Assembly: GCA_947630795.1 (NCBI GenBank)
Contig: CANRJC010000001.1
Span: 1 to 64,000, forward strand
DNA from: an uncultured Phascolarctobacterium sp.
Lineage (GTDB): Bacteria > Bacillota > Negativicutes > Acidaminococcales > Acidaminococcaceae
Length of the DNA stretch: 64,000 nt
Direction of reading: 5' to 3'
Both the position numbers and the translations under genes were made by a program. Positions 1-7,951 of the stretch are shown here, one piece after another. The notes beneath the pieces are model-generated. The model was not told the origin of the DNA and made no database searches. It saw only the letters and a program-made list of their open reading frames with translations. Within the stretch, counting starts at the first letter, position 1, and every line of letters begins with the position of its first letter.

Positions 1-46
1 GGGCGCGAGAGCGCTGCCGGTTTTGTGCCCTTACAGGGCTGAGTCA

Positions 47-69
47 AACCACCGGCTAAGCCGGTGGTT
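47..69. repeat. perfect 10-bp inverted repeat with TAA loop
   Basis: Two 10-base arms (47-56 and 60-69, AACCACCGGC and its complement) enclose a 3-base loop. No T run follows on either strand, so it is not a standard terminator. Hairpins of this look occur at the ends of IS200/IS605-type elements, and the window edge cuts off whatever lies to the left. That link is inference only. Confidence 0.5.
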
Positions 70-286
70 ATGATTATGATCATCGAAACGAACGAGCGTG
101 CGATCGTGAATGCGAAGGGGAATTTCATAGACCGCTCGCCGGTGAAGTTAAAAATTTTCTCTCATCGTTGAGCATTTGAGCTGCGGGTGAAAAGAGAAGA
201 CTGTTTCCTACGGACGCAAAAAATTTTAAAAAGCAGGGGCGAGAAAGAAAGATCGGTCCTCAAAGTCGGGAGCGAAAAGAAAAACT

Positions 287-508
287 TCAATCCCAGCGAG
301 TGAGCAGGTCCCGCAGGATCTCTTCCTTGCTTTTGCGCCGCTTCTTTTCCAAATTGCGAAAGTTGTTGTCCAAATGGTTTGTAGAATAATCGGCATAATC
401 GAAATCGTCCTGAGACCGATCGTGCTGCTCGTAACTTTTGTTGTAGTCGCCGCGGCCGTCATCGAAAAGAAAAACGGAGGCGGCAAAATGCATCGGATAA
501 GGCTGCAA
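287..508 (-). CDS. small acidic/charged hypothetical protein (73 aa)
   Basis: I do not recognise this protein. A strong AAGGAGGT site (516-523 on the minus strand) lies 7 bases before a TTG codon at 508, which I take as the start; an ATG at 493 is also in frame but badly spaced. A TATAAT-like box lies just upstream (about 548-553). The product is rich in Asp, Asn and Tyr in the middle (DDFDYADYSTN) and ends in a basic helix-like stretch (LEKKRRKSKEEILRDLL), suggesting a small soluble, perhaps nucleic-acid- or protein-binding factor. It is divergent from rpmG. The ribosome site is the main support for it being real. Confidence 0.5.
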   Translation of the reverse strand: MQPYPMHFAASVFLFDDGRGDYNKSYEQHDRSQDDFDYADYSTNHLDNNFRNLEKKRRKSKEEILRDLLTRWD

Positions 509-694
509 GAGGGGGACCTCCTTCGGCAGTTGTTTTTTCACAGACCATTATAACAGCCGGCGGCGCCGAAGTCGAGAGGAGCGAGGGCCTAGCGATGCCG
601 CTTTTTGAAAAAAGCCGGAGGCAAAAACCCCGCAGCCCTTTGGCCGCGTGCGAAAATTTTCGACGAAAGCCCCTTGCGCCGCAACAAAATTTAT

Positions 695-723
695 TTGACA
701 TCGACCTATAACTGTGGTAATCT
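695..723 (+). promoter_or_regulatory. promoter of the rpmG-secE-nusG operon
   Basis: TTGACA at 695-700, a 17-base spacer and TAATCT at 718-723, about 55 bases before the rpmG start. A good housekeeping-sigma match. Confidence 0.7.
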
Positions 724-778
724 ATATAGGCGACAATTTACGTCCTTTATTTTTTGTTGCGTAAGCGAGGTGTTAGAG

Positions 779-928
779 ATGCGCAATCTGGTAACTTTGG
801 CCTGCACCGAGTGCAAACAGAGAAATTATCAGACCAATAAAAACAAGAAGAACGATCCCGATCGTATCGAGTTGAGCAAGTATTGCAAGTTTTGCAAGAA
901 GCACACTCTGCACAAGGAGACCAAATAA
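779..928 (+). CDS. rpmG: 50S ribosomal protein L33
   Basis: L33 is a small zinc-ribbon protein of the large ribosomal subunit near the E site. The 49-residue product begins [17 protein letters not shown] and keeps the two CxxC pairs (CTEC near residue 9, CKFC near residue 37) of the zinc-binding form. Length is normal. I start at 779, preceded by GCGAGGTG; an upstream in-frame ATG at 605 would add an unrelated N-terminus that crosses the promoter. It opens an operon with secE and nusG, the usual Firmicute order. Confidence 0.95.
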   Translation: MRNLVTLACTECKQRNYQTNKNKKNDPDRIELSKYCKFCKKHTLHKETK

Positions 929-976
929 AGTCTTCGGTGCCGGCTGTGCCGAGAAAGTGAGAGCGAGGTTCAGACT

Positions 977-1195
977 ATGGCCGTTCCCGAGACCGACCCC
1001 GGGCGGGGAAGCGGTAACTGGCTGGTAAGTTTCCTGCAGGGGACGCAGGCAGAGTTGAAAAAAGTCACTTGGCCTACCAAGCAGGAGCTCATCAGCAATA
1101 CCATCGTGGTTTTGATCGCCGTCGTCCTGTGCGCTGTGCTTATCTATGTGATCGATACGATCTTCAGCGTGATCTTCGGCCTTTTGCTGCGCTAG
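977..1195 (+). CDS. secE: preprotein translocase subunit SecE
   Basis: SecE is the essential clamp of the SecYEG channel in the inner membrane. The 72-residue protein has the typical short Gram-positive form: a polar N-terminus, the conserved amphipathic motif ELKKVTWPTKQEL (about residues 26-38), and one C-terminal membrane helix (about residues 42-68). It lies 48 bases after rpmG and 102 bases before nusG. The start at 977 has only a modest GAGG site, but no other start fits. Confidence 0.95.
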   Translation: MAVPETDPGRGSGNWLVSFLQGTQAELKKVTWPTKQELISNTIVVLIAVVLCAVLIYVIDTIFSVIFGLLLR

Positions 1196-1297
1196 TGGCG
1201 CACTTCGGGCAGATGTCGCCGGCTCTGTGAAGAGCCGCCGTGCGGGGCGAGAGGGGAAGCGGCGCTTCCCGTTAAAAGAGTTGCAAAGGTTTGACGA

Positions 1298-1867
1298 ATG
1301 GAAGAAAAGCGTTGGTATGTTATCCATACCTATTCCGGTTATGAGAATAAGGTGAAGGCCAACTTGGAACGTAAGGTGAAGAGCCTGGAGATGGACGATA
1401 AAGTCTTTCAGGTGCTGATCCCTACGGAAAAAGTGGTGGAGGGCGCCAGCGACAAACGGCGCACGGTGGAGCGCAAGACCTTTCCCGGTTATGTATTGGT
1501 GGAGATGATCGTCACCGATAAGACTTGGTATGCGGTGCGCAACACTCCCGGTGTCACCGGTTTCGTCGGGTCCGGGACCAAACCTACTCCTCTCACCGAC
1601 AGCGAAGTGAAGGTCATCCTCCGCTCCATGGGCTTATTGGAAAACGAGCCGGAGGAGGACGAACCTCTCGTTCCTTTCACTATCGACTACCAGCTGGAGC
1701 AGACGGTGCGTATCGTCAGCGGTCCCTTCCAAGATCAGGTGGGCAAGATCGTAGAGATCAACAAAAAGAAACGGCTGAGAGACAGCAAACTGAAGGTCAT
1801 GCTGGAGTTCTTCGGCCGCCAGACCGTGGTGGAAGTGGATGTAGAGCAGGTGGAAGCCGTTAAATAA
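1298..1867 (+). CDS. nusG: transcription termination/antitermination protein NusG
   Basis: NusG binds the RNA polymerase clamp and affects pausing, Rho action and coupling to ribosomes. The 189-residue product has an N-terminal NGN domain beginning WYVIHTYSGYENKVKANLE and a C-terminal KOW domain (about residues 133-185, starting VRIVSGPFQDQVGKI). Length is normal. It follows secE and precedes rplK, the standard arrangement. The start at 1298 is preceded by an AAAGGT site. Confidence 0.97.
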   Translation: MEEKRWYVIHTYSGYENKVKANLERKVKSLEMDDKVFQVLIPTEKVVEGASDKRRTVERKTFPGYVLVEMIVTDKTWYAVRNTPGVTGFVGSGTKPTPLTDSEVKVILRSMGLLENEPEEDEPLVPFTIDYQLEQTVRIVSGPFQDQVGKIVEINKKKRLRDSKLKVMLEFFGRQTVVEVDVEQVEAVK

Positions 1868-1877
1868 GCTTACCGCT

Positions 1878-1900
1878 GCCGCCGGCCTGCGGCCGGCGGT
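1878..1900 (+). promoter_or_regulatory. GC-rich hairpin between nusG and rplK
   Basis: A 10-bp stem (1878-1887 with 1891-1900, TGC loop) made almost only of G and C. No T run follows, so it is more likely an RNA processing or leader structure of rplK than a terminator. Confidence 0.45.
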
Positions 1901-1957
1901 GCTGTGCAGACGGTCCCCTAAGGGATCGATCGACCGGGAAGGAGGTGTAAAAAGAAT

Positions 1958-2383
1958 ATGCCGAAAAAAGTTGTCAAGGTGGTAAAACTGCAAGTGCCGG
2001 GCGGCAAGGCAACTCCGGCGCCCCCCGTAGGTCCCGCTTTGGGCCAGGCAGGTGTCAACATCATGGGTTTCGTTAAGGAATTCAACGCCCGCACCGCTCA
2101 GCAGGTGGGATTGGTCATCCCCGTAGAGATCACCGTTTTTGAGGATCGTTCCTTCACCTTTGTGTGCAAAACTCCTCCCGCAGCCGTTCTGTTGAAGAAG
2201 GCGGCAGGTTTGGAGAAGGCGTCCGGTGAGCCCAACAAGAAGAAAGTGGCCAAAGTAGGGCGCGACAAAGTGAAAGAGATCGCCGAGCTCAAGATGCCCG
2301 ATCTGAATGCCGCAAGCTTAGAGGCCGCCATGCGCATGGTGGAAGGCACTGCCCGCAGCATGGGTATCGACATCGTAGACTGA
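1958..2383 (+). CDS. rplK: 50S ribosomal protein L11
   Basis: L11 binds the GTPase-associated centre of 23S rRNA together with L10/L12. The 141-residue product has the family signatures: [20 protein letters not shown] near the N-terminus with the [13 protein letters not shown] segment, and a C-terminal RNA-binding domain ending [12 protein letters not shown]. Length is exactly usual. A strong GGAAGGAGGTG site precedes the ATG at 1958. It pairs with rplA downstream. Confidence 0.97.
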   Translation: MPKKVVKVVKLQVPGGKATPAPPVGPALGQAGVNIMGFVKEFNARTAQQVGLVIPVEITVFEDRSFTFVCKTPPAAVLLKKAAGLEKASGEPNKKKVAKVGRDKVKEIAELKMPDLNAASLEAAMRMVEGTARSMGIDIVD

Positions 2384-2404
2384 AAACGTGGGGAACGCGA
2401 TCGT

Positions 2405-2455
2405 GTTCCCGGTGGGAGGTAGTCGAAAAGTCGACACCGTAAGCACCACGAGGAG
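2405..2455 (+). promoter_or_regulatory. possible L1-binding site in the rplK-rplA mRNA
   Basis: The spacer carries GGTGGGAGGT and, about 20 bases on, ACCGTAAGCACCAC just before the rplA ribosome site. Matching G-rich and ACC/CCAC strands in this gap are the usual L1 autoregulation site, a mimic of its 23S rRNA target. The pattern is seen; the regulation is inferred from the family. Confidence 0.5.
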
Positions 2456-2460
2456 GAAAA

Positions 2461-3153
2461 ATGGGTAAAAAATATCAGGACGCATTAAAACTTATCGAGG
2501 CGGGAAAATTCTACTCCCCCAAAGAAGCGGTAGAGTTGGTGAAGAAGACCAGCGTGACCAGTTTCGACGGCACCGTTGAAGCAGCTTTTCGTCTGGGCGT
2601 TAACCCCAAGTATCCCGACCAGCAGGTGAGAGGCGCGGTCGTTTTACCTCATGGCACCGGCAAGTCCAAAAAAGTTTTGGTCTTCGCCAAAGGGCCGAAG
2701 GTGGCCGAAGCCCAAGCCGCAGGCGCCGACTATGTAGGCGGCGAGGAATATGTAGAGAAGATCAAAGAAGGCTGGCTGGACTTTGAAGTGGCTGTCGCCA
2801 CTCCGGACATGATGGGCCTCGTGGGCCGCATCGGCCGCATCTTGGGCCCCAAGGGCTTGATGCCCAACCCCAAGGTAGGCACCGTGACCATGGACGTGAC
2901 CAAAGCAGTCAACGAGATCAAAGCAGGCAAGATCTCCTATCGCACCGATAAAGCAGGCAATGTGCACTGCCCCATCGGCAAAGTTTCTTTCAGCGAGGAG
3001 AAGTTGCTGGCCAACTACATCACTTTGGCCGAGACTTTGATCAAGGTGAAACCTTCCGGAGCCAAGGGCCAGTACATCAAGGCCGTTACTCTCGCCACCA
3101 CCATGGGACCGGGAGTGCCTGTGGATGTATTGAAGGTGACCAGCGACAAATAA
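2461..3153 (+). CDS. rplA: 50S ribosomal protein L1
   Basis: L1 forms the mobile stalk at the ribosomal E site and represses its own operon. The 230-residue product shows the L1 signatures: [20 protein letters not shown] at the start, the central block [21 protein letters not shown], and the C-terminal [21 protein letters not shown]. Length matches the family. An AGGAGG site lies just before the ATG at 2461. It is followed by the L10 leader and rplJ. Confidence 0.97.
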   Translation: MGKKYQDALKLIEAGKFYSPKEAVELVKKTSVTSFDGTVEAAFRLGVNPKYPDQQVRGAVVLPHGTGKSKKVLVFAKGPKVAEAQAAGADYVGGEEYVEKIKEGWLDFEVAVATPDMMGLVGRIGRILGPKGLMPNPKVGTVTMDVTKAVNEIKAGKISYRTDKAGNVHCPIGKVSFSEEKLLANYITLAETLIKVKPSGAKGQYIKAVTLATTMGPGVPVDVLKVTSDK

Positions 3154-3186
3154 ACCGTCGCCGCTTAAAAAAACAAATCCAGAAAC

Positions 3187-3302
3187 TGATCGGGCCATAG
3201 ACAGCAGGTGCCGCGAGCGTAAGGACTTTAGGGTCCGCCTGCCGAGGCTGGAGCGTGAAATAAATTTTTCGACCTCCGGCTGCGGCCGAGAGGTCTTTTG
3301 AT
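3187..3302 (+). promoter_or_regulatory. ribosomal protein L10 leader with attenuator
   Basis: The region between rplA and rplJ holds the L10-leader signature: AGACAGCAGGTGCC, then CCGCCTGCCGAGGC (3194-3247), in which the CAGGTG and CCTGCC strands pair. It ends in a terminator-like stem GACCTCCGGC / GGCCGAGAGGTC followed by TTTT (3271-3299). Known members bind the L10-L12 complex and reduce rplJL expression. Confidence 0.85.
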
Positions 3303-3335
3303 TTGGGAAAATTTTACGAGAAGGAGGTGCGATCC

Positions 3336-3863
3336 ATGGCAGTCATCAGAGCGGAGAAGGTAGCCCAAGTAGCCAAGATACAGGAGCTGCTGAGCAAAGC
3401 CAAATGCGCCGTTTTAGTAGACTTCTGCGGCCTCACCGTTGCTCAGGACACCGACCTGCGCCGGCAAATGCGGCAGGCAGGCGTCACTTATTTGGTGGTA
3501 AAGAACACTTTGTTGAGGATAGCTGCCGAGCAAGTGGGCATCGAAGGCTTAGAGCCGGCTCTGGCCAAGAACACGGCCATCGCCGTAGCAGGGGAAGATC
3601 CGGTAGCCGCCGCTAAAGTGATCAACACTTTTGCCAAACAGAACAAGAACCTTATCGTTAAGATGGGCATTTTGGACGGCAAAGTGATCAGCGCTGCCGA
3701 GGTGAAGGCTCTGGCCGACCTGCCGCCCAGGGAAGTGCTGCTGGCCAAAGTGTTGGGCAGCATGAACGCTCCTATGAGCAACCTTGTGGGCGTGTTGCAG
3801 GGCACCATTCGCCAAGTGGTTTACGCATTGGACGCTGTACGCAAAGCAAAAGAGGCCGCATAA
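3336..3863 (+). CDS. rplJ: 50S ribosomal protein L10
   Basis: L10 anchors the L7/L12 dimers to 23S rRNA to form the stalk that recruits translation GTPases. The 175-residue product begins MAVIRAEKVAQVAKIQELLS and carries the globular-domain core VDFCGLTVAQDTDLRRQMRQ and YLVVKNTLLRIA; the C-terminal helix ends YALDAVRKAKEAA. The start at 3336 has an ideal AAGGAGGTG site; an upstream in-frame ATG at 3303 overlaps the leader terminator and is rejected. Usually L10 is followed by rplL, as here. Confidence 0.96.
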   Translation: MAVIRAEKVAQVAKIQELLSKAKCAVLVDFCGLTVAQDTDLRRQMRQAGVTYLVVKNTLLRIAAEQVGIEGLEPALAKNTAIAVAGEDPVAAAKVINTFAKQNKNLIVKMGILDGKVISAAEVKALADLPPREVLLAKVLGSMNAPMSNLVGVLQGTIRQVVYALDAVRKAKEAA

Positions 3864-3918
3864 GAGGCCGGCTGCATGAAGCAGCTTGAGTGAAAACAAA
3901 AAAACGGAGGTAAAGATC

Positions 3919-4290
3919 ATGACTAAAGAGCAAATCATCGAAGCAATCGAGCAGATGACCGTATTGGAACTGGCTGAATTGGTAAAAGCTTTGGAAGAGA
4001 AATTCGGTGTCAGCGCTGCCGCTCCCGTAGCAGTAGCCGCCGCTCCCGCCGCTGCCGAAGCAGCAGCTGCCGAAGAGCAGACCGAGTTCGACGTTATCAT
4101 CACTTCCGCAGGCGACAAGAAGATCGCCGTTATCAAGGCCGTTCGCGAAGTTACCGGCTTAGGCCTGAAAGAAGCCAAAGAGTTGGTAGACAGCGCTCCC
4201 AAGGCTGTGAAGGAGAAGATCTCCAAGGCCGATGCCGACGCCCTGAAAGCAAAATTGGAAGAGGCCGGCGCTTCCGTAGAAATAAAATAA
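3919..4290 (+). CDS. rplL: 50S ribosomal protein L7/L12
   Basis: L7/L12 dimers form the flexible stalk that binds EF-Tu and EF-G. The 123-residue product has the N-terminal dimer domain, an Ala-rich hinge (about residues 36-60) and the C-terminal domain with [29 protein letters not shown] start at 3919 ([12 protein letters not shown]), preceded by ACGGAGGT; an in-frame start at 3886 would add 11 unrelated residues. rpoB does not follow; a terminator does. Confidence 0.96.
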   Translation: MTKEQIIEAIEQMTVLELAELVKALEEKFGVSAAAPVAVAAAPAAAEAAAAEEQTEFDVIITSAGDKKIAVIKAVREVTGLGLKEAKELVDSAPKAVKEKISKADADALKAKLEEAGASVEIK

Positions 4291-4312
4291 GCCGAGCCGT
4301 TGAAGCTTTAAA

Positions 4313-4339
4313 GGCTCTCCCTGCGGGGAGGGCCTTTTT
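4313..4339 (+). terminator. intrinsic terminator after rplL
   Basis: A 9-bp stem (GGCTCTCCC with GGGAGGGCC, one G-T pair) with a TGCG loop is followed by TTTTT. It ends the ribosomal protein operon just after rplL. Confidence 0.85.
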
Positions 4340-4436
4340 CCTTTTGTCCGCAAAGAAAAGGAAAAGATGCAACTGATAGGGCTCGCAAGAAAAAAAGAAA
4401 ATGCTCCGCAGTAAGTGCCGCCGAAAAAAGAAAAGA

Positions 4437-5075
4437 AGTTCAGTCGAAAGTTTGAGAGAAAAAGGAGAAGGCACTCAGTCGCGAGTGCGAGAGAAAAGGC
4501 GAAGGTGCTCAGTCGAAAGTGCGAGAGAAGAAGGAAGAGAAGTTCAAGCGAAAGTTTGAGAGAAAAAGTAAAAGAAGCTCGGTCATAAGTTCAAGAGAAA
4601 AGGCGAAAAGCGCAGAGTTGCAAGTGCACGAGAAAAAACGAAAGACGCCGGGGCATGAGGTCACGAGGAAAAACGAAGGCGCTCAGTCGAAAGTGCGAGA
4701 GAAGAAGGGAGAGAAGTTCAAGCGAAAGTTTGAGAGAAAAAGTAAAAGGCGCTCGGTCGCGAGTGCGAGAGAAGAAGGGATAGAAGTTCAGTCGAAAGTC
4801 TGCGCGAAAAAGGCGAAGGTGCTCAGTCGCGAGTGCGAGAGAAAAGGGAAGAGAAGTTCAGTCGAAAGTCTGCGCGAAAAAGGGAGAGGCACTCAGTCGC
4901 GAGTGCGAGAGAAAAGGGAAGAGAAGTTCAGTCGAAAGTTTGAGAGAAAAAGTAAAAGGCGCTCGGACGTAAGTGCGAGAGAAAAGGGAAGAGAAGTTCG
5001 GTCGAAAGTCTGCGCAAAAAAGGGAAAGGCGCTCAGTCGCATGTCTGAGAGAAAAAGGAGAAGGTGCGCAGCGTT
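4437..5075. repeat. degenerate tandem repeat array, about 18 units of 33-37 bp
   Basis: Units such as GCACTCAGTCGCGAGTGC followed by GAGAGAAAAGGCGAAG recur about every 35 bases. Many units contain a small stem (GCACTC/GAGTGC) and a purine-rich GA linker; a second unit type carries GTCTGCGCGAAAAAG. The array fills the 0.9 kb between rplL and the autotransporter gene and keeps an open frame of 193 codons (4519-5100) that I regard as a by-product of the near-triplet period. No ribosome site precedes that frame. Confidence 0.85.
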
Positions 5076-5223
5076 CGTTCGCAGGCGAATAAAATTTTAA
5101 AAAAGTTTTCCCGAAAGAAGGAAAAAGTTGCACGATACGGGTGGTGAAGTGATAAAATGAAAATATATTTGAAATTGTTCTTCCCAGACGGCGAAGAGGG
5201 AAGAATAGGCAGCGAGGCGATGG

Positions 5224-7176
5224 ATGATGCGGGGATATAAAAAGAAAAAAATCGAAAAAAGCATCTTGCTCAGTGTGCTGGCGGGGGCCCTGCTTCTCGG
5301 CACGGCGGCCCATGCGGAAAATGTAACTTACACCGGCAGAGGCATGTTCGGTACCGATCCCCAGGACGCATGGCACGGCGCTAGTGTATACTCCGACAAG
5401 AGTTGGAACGATAACACGGTCACGATAACGGGAGTGATCGACACGTCCAAACTTTACGATGTCCGGGGCGGCACCGCCAAGACTTACAAACCTTACAATT
5501 TGGACGATACTTCCGGGAACACCGTAATGATCAGCGACAGCACCTTCGGCAGGAGAAATACAACCAGCACTAACGGCGTGTACGGCGGCTATTCCGGCAA
5601 TGACGGCGCGGTGAACTACAACCATGTGATCATAACCGCAAAGAGCAACATCACAGCCGAATATGTCGAGGGCGGGCGAAGTTACGGAAGCGGCAAGGTC
5701 ATCGGCAACGATGTGCTGATCGACGGCGGCAGCATTGTCACGGTCAACGGCGTGTATGGGGGCGATGCCGGACCCGATAATATGTTTGACACAAAATATG
5801 ATATGGAGGTCCGCAAGAACACGGTGACGGTGGAAGGGGAGGACACAAAAGTCAACGCCGGGGTCTACGGCGGTGGCATATATCTAAAAGCGACGGGCGT
5901 CATCGAAAATAACGAAGTGAATATCAAGGGCGGCACGATCTATACTTATGATGAGGAGAAAGCGGTCTGGGAGAGGGTGGCCGGCGGCTACAGCGAAAAG
6001 GGGATGAGCGACGTTCTGGCCAATAAGGTCAACATCAGCGGCGGCACGATCACAGGCGATGTGTACGGCGGCTTTGTCGATAAAGATGAAAGCATAGCCG
6101 ATAGCGGCAGCGGCAAAGTTGCCGAAAACTGCGTGAATATCAGCGGCGGTGAGATCGAAGGCGACGTGTACGGCGGCAGGAGCAGCGGCGGCGACCTTAA
6201 CGGCAACGAGGTGGTGATCTCCGCCAAAGTGAAAGGCAAGATCTACGGTGCCTACGCCGAGGACTTATTGGAGGGCGCGAGCGTCGCCGACAACACCGTC
6301 ACGCTTCTTAAGGGTGCGAATGTAGAAGAGGCCGACATCTACGGCGCTCACATCGAAAGCGGCAAGGCCGGCAGCGGCAACGCTTTGCTGGTGGACGGCT
6401 GGCAGGGCACCGTGAACAGTCTTCACGATCTTGACGAGATAGTTTTCAAATGCTTGCCGTGGCAGGACGGAGGAACGGTCTTGAGCATCGCCGACGGCGA
6501 CAACAGCGATCTTTCCGACACTGCGGTCAGCGTGGACCGGCTCACTTTAGAAAACGGCAGAGAGCTGGGCGTGGGCAAAAAAATGACTTTGCTGGAAAGA
6601 AAAGACGGCTTGGAGCTGAAGGTGAAGGACGATGATGTGACCATCGACGAATTCACCGCCGGCACCTCTTTGCGGGGGACCTTGGAGCACCGAAAGGAAA
6701 ACAACAAACTGGTGGTGGAGATCGAATCGTTGGAATCGCAGCGGCAAAATGAGCCCCTCGCCGAAGCCAGAGCCATGGCCCTCTCCTTCGTGAACGTCAG
6801 CGAAGACCTGATCCACGAAGCTCTCGACGGTCTGGGCAGAGATAGGGAAGAAGGCATCAAGACCTTCGCCTTGGTCTCCGGCACCGAGAGCACCTACGAC
6901 TTGGGCAACGGGCTGAAATTGAACGGCTGGAGCTTTTTGACCGGCATCGACGAAGCCCGCCGCATCGGCAAGGACGACGAAGAGCTGAACGTTACCCTTT
7001 TCTTCGAGACCGGCACCGGCAACTATCGCCTCTACAACACTTTTTATGATGCAGCAGGCAGCGCCACCCATTTCAGAGGCGACGGCAGCATGAGCTATAA
7101 CGGCGGCGGCTCGCAGCCCGCTTCCAAAAAAAGAACGGCGTTTATTTTGAAGGAAGCATGCGGGGCGGTCTTTTGA
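5224..7176 (+). CDS. autotransporter adhesin, passenger and start of beta-domain (frameshifted)
   Basis: This is a secreted surface protein of the type V secretion class. A signal peptide (ILLSVLAGALLLGTAAHA, about residues 13-30) is followed by a passenger of beta-helix-like repeats with recurring NISGG.I.GDVYGG blocks (about residues 70-400). The beta-barrel begins near residue 515 (EARAMALSFVN). The frame then runs off after SYNGGG (near residue 629) into SQPASKKRTAF and stops at 7176, while the rest of the barrel is in the -1 frame downstream. Start may be 5224 or 5227; GAGGCG precedes both. Either the gene is broken, or the read has lost one base near 7108-7112. Confidence 0.8.
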   Translation: MMRGYKKKKIEKSILLSVLAGALLLGTAAHAENVTYTGRGMFGTDPQDAWHGASVYSDKSWNDNTVTITGVIDTSKLYDVRGGTAKTYKPYNLDDTSGNTVMISDSTFGRRNTTSTNGVYGGYSGNDGAVNYNHVIITAKSNITAEYVEGGRSYGSGKVIGNDVLIDGGSIVTVNGVYGGDAGPDNMFDTKYDMEVRKNTVTVEGEDTKVNAGVYGGGIYLKATGVIENNEVNIKGGTIYTYDEEKAVWERVAGGYSEKGMSDVLANKVNISGGTITGDVYGGFVDKDESIADSGSGKVAENCVNISGGEIEGDVYGGRSSGGDLNGNEVVISAKVKGKIYGAYAEDLLEGASVADNTVTLLKGANVEEADIYGAHIESGKAGSGNALLVDGWQGTVNSLHDLDEIVFKCLPWQDGGTVLSIADGDNSDLSDTAVSVDRLTLENGRELGVGKKMTLLERKDGLELKVKDDDVTIDEFTAGTSLRGTLEHRKENNKLVVEIESLESQRQNEPLAEARAMALSFVNVSEDLIHEALDGLGRDREEGIKTFALVSGTESTYDLGNGLKLNGWSFLTGIDEARRIGKDDEELNVTLFFETGTGNYRLYNTFYDAAGSATHFRGDGSMSYNGGGSQPASKKRTAFILKEACGAVF

Positions 7177-7682
7177 AAAACAACGTAGACAAAGGCGTTA
7201 TGGACGCAACCTTCAAAACTTACGGTTACGAGACGGAAACCAAATATTTCGGCCTGCACGCCGGCATCGGCCGCAGCGTGCCCGTGGGCGAGCACAGCGT
7301 CCTCGACGTGTACGGCAAATACTTCCACACTTACACCGAAAGGGACAGTTGGGAACTGGCCACCGGCGACCCTTACGAGCTGGACGGCATCAAGAGCGAC
7401 CGCATAAGAGCAGGCGGCAGAGTGACGACCGATAGGGGAGGGGCCTATCGCTACTACTGCGGCCTGGCCTACGAATACGAATTCAGCGGCGATGCGCACC
7501 TGAAAGCTTCCGGGGCGCCGGTAGACGCGGACGGCTTGAGAGGCGGCACAGGCATCTTGGAGCTGGGGGTCAACTTCAAAGAGAGCCACGACAGCCCCTG
7601 GAGCCTGGACTTCAACGTGAAGGGCTACGCGGGAGTGAGGGAAGGCGTCAGCGCTCAGCTGCAGGCCGTCTACGGCTTTTAA
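7110..7682 (+). pseudogene. C-terminal beta-barrel part of the autotransporter, in the -1 frame
   Basis: From 7110 this frame reads LAARFQKKNGVYFEGSMRGG and continues through strands such as YFGLHAGIGRSVPVG and YYCGLAYEYEFSGDA to end QLQAVYGF, the terminal aromatic typical of outer-membrane barrels. Joined to the upstream frame it gives the family motif GGG-L-AAR....NGVYFEGS..GG, so one base is missing near 7108-7112 (GGCGGCGGCTCG). The first internal ATG is at 7158, but there is no ribosome site, so it is not a separate gene. A 7-A run at 7126-7132 lies just downstream. Full length would be about 818 residues. Confidence 0.75.
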
Positions 7683-7777
7683 AGAGTTTGGAGTTTGGAG
7701 CGTGGAGCGTGGAGTTTGAAGGCGAGGGCAGAAGATAAAACGAAAAAGTTCAAGTTCTCACAGCGTGAAGCAAAAAG

Positions 7778-7807
7778 GCACCGTCTGAAAAAACAGGCGG
7801 TGCTTTT
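7778..7807 (+). terminator. intrinsic terminator after the autotransporter
   Basis: GCACCGTCTG and CAGGCGGTGC form a 10-bp stem (one G-T pair) with an A6 loop, followed by TTTT. About 95 bases downstream of the autotransporter stop. The spacer between also has a short GGAGCGTGGAG-type tandem (7687-7716). Confidence 0.75.
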
Positions 7808-7951
7808 GCATACGAGAAAAAAAGAGGCAACTTCCCGCAAATTATTTTCGTCGGTGCCGCAGGCTGCAGACAGGAAATAAAAGGCAGTTGCTAGAATAAA
7901 AAAGCTCAGAACAAAAGGAAACATCCCCGCGGGGAGAGGAGCGAAAGAAAG

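Noticed and set aside
4437-5075. CRISPR array
   Set aside because: Units are all diverged and there is no constant repeat with unique spacers; no cas genes nearby. The same holds for 38685-38964.
4519-5100. 193-codon basic ORF in the repeat array
   Set aside because: No ribosome site or promoter; residues only mirror the tandem DNA repeat, whose period is near a multiple of three.
7126-7132. Programmed -1 frameshift at the A7 run
   Set aside because: The -1 frame already matches the family from 7110, upstream of the A run, so slippage there would not restore the right residues; a base loss at 7108-7112 explains it better.
7695-7880. 61-codon ORF after the autotransporter
   Set aside because: It spans the terminator hairpin and has no ribosome site.
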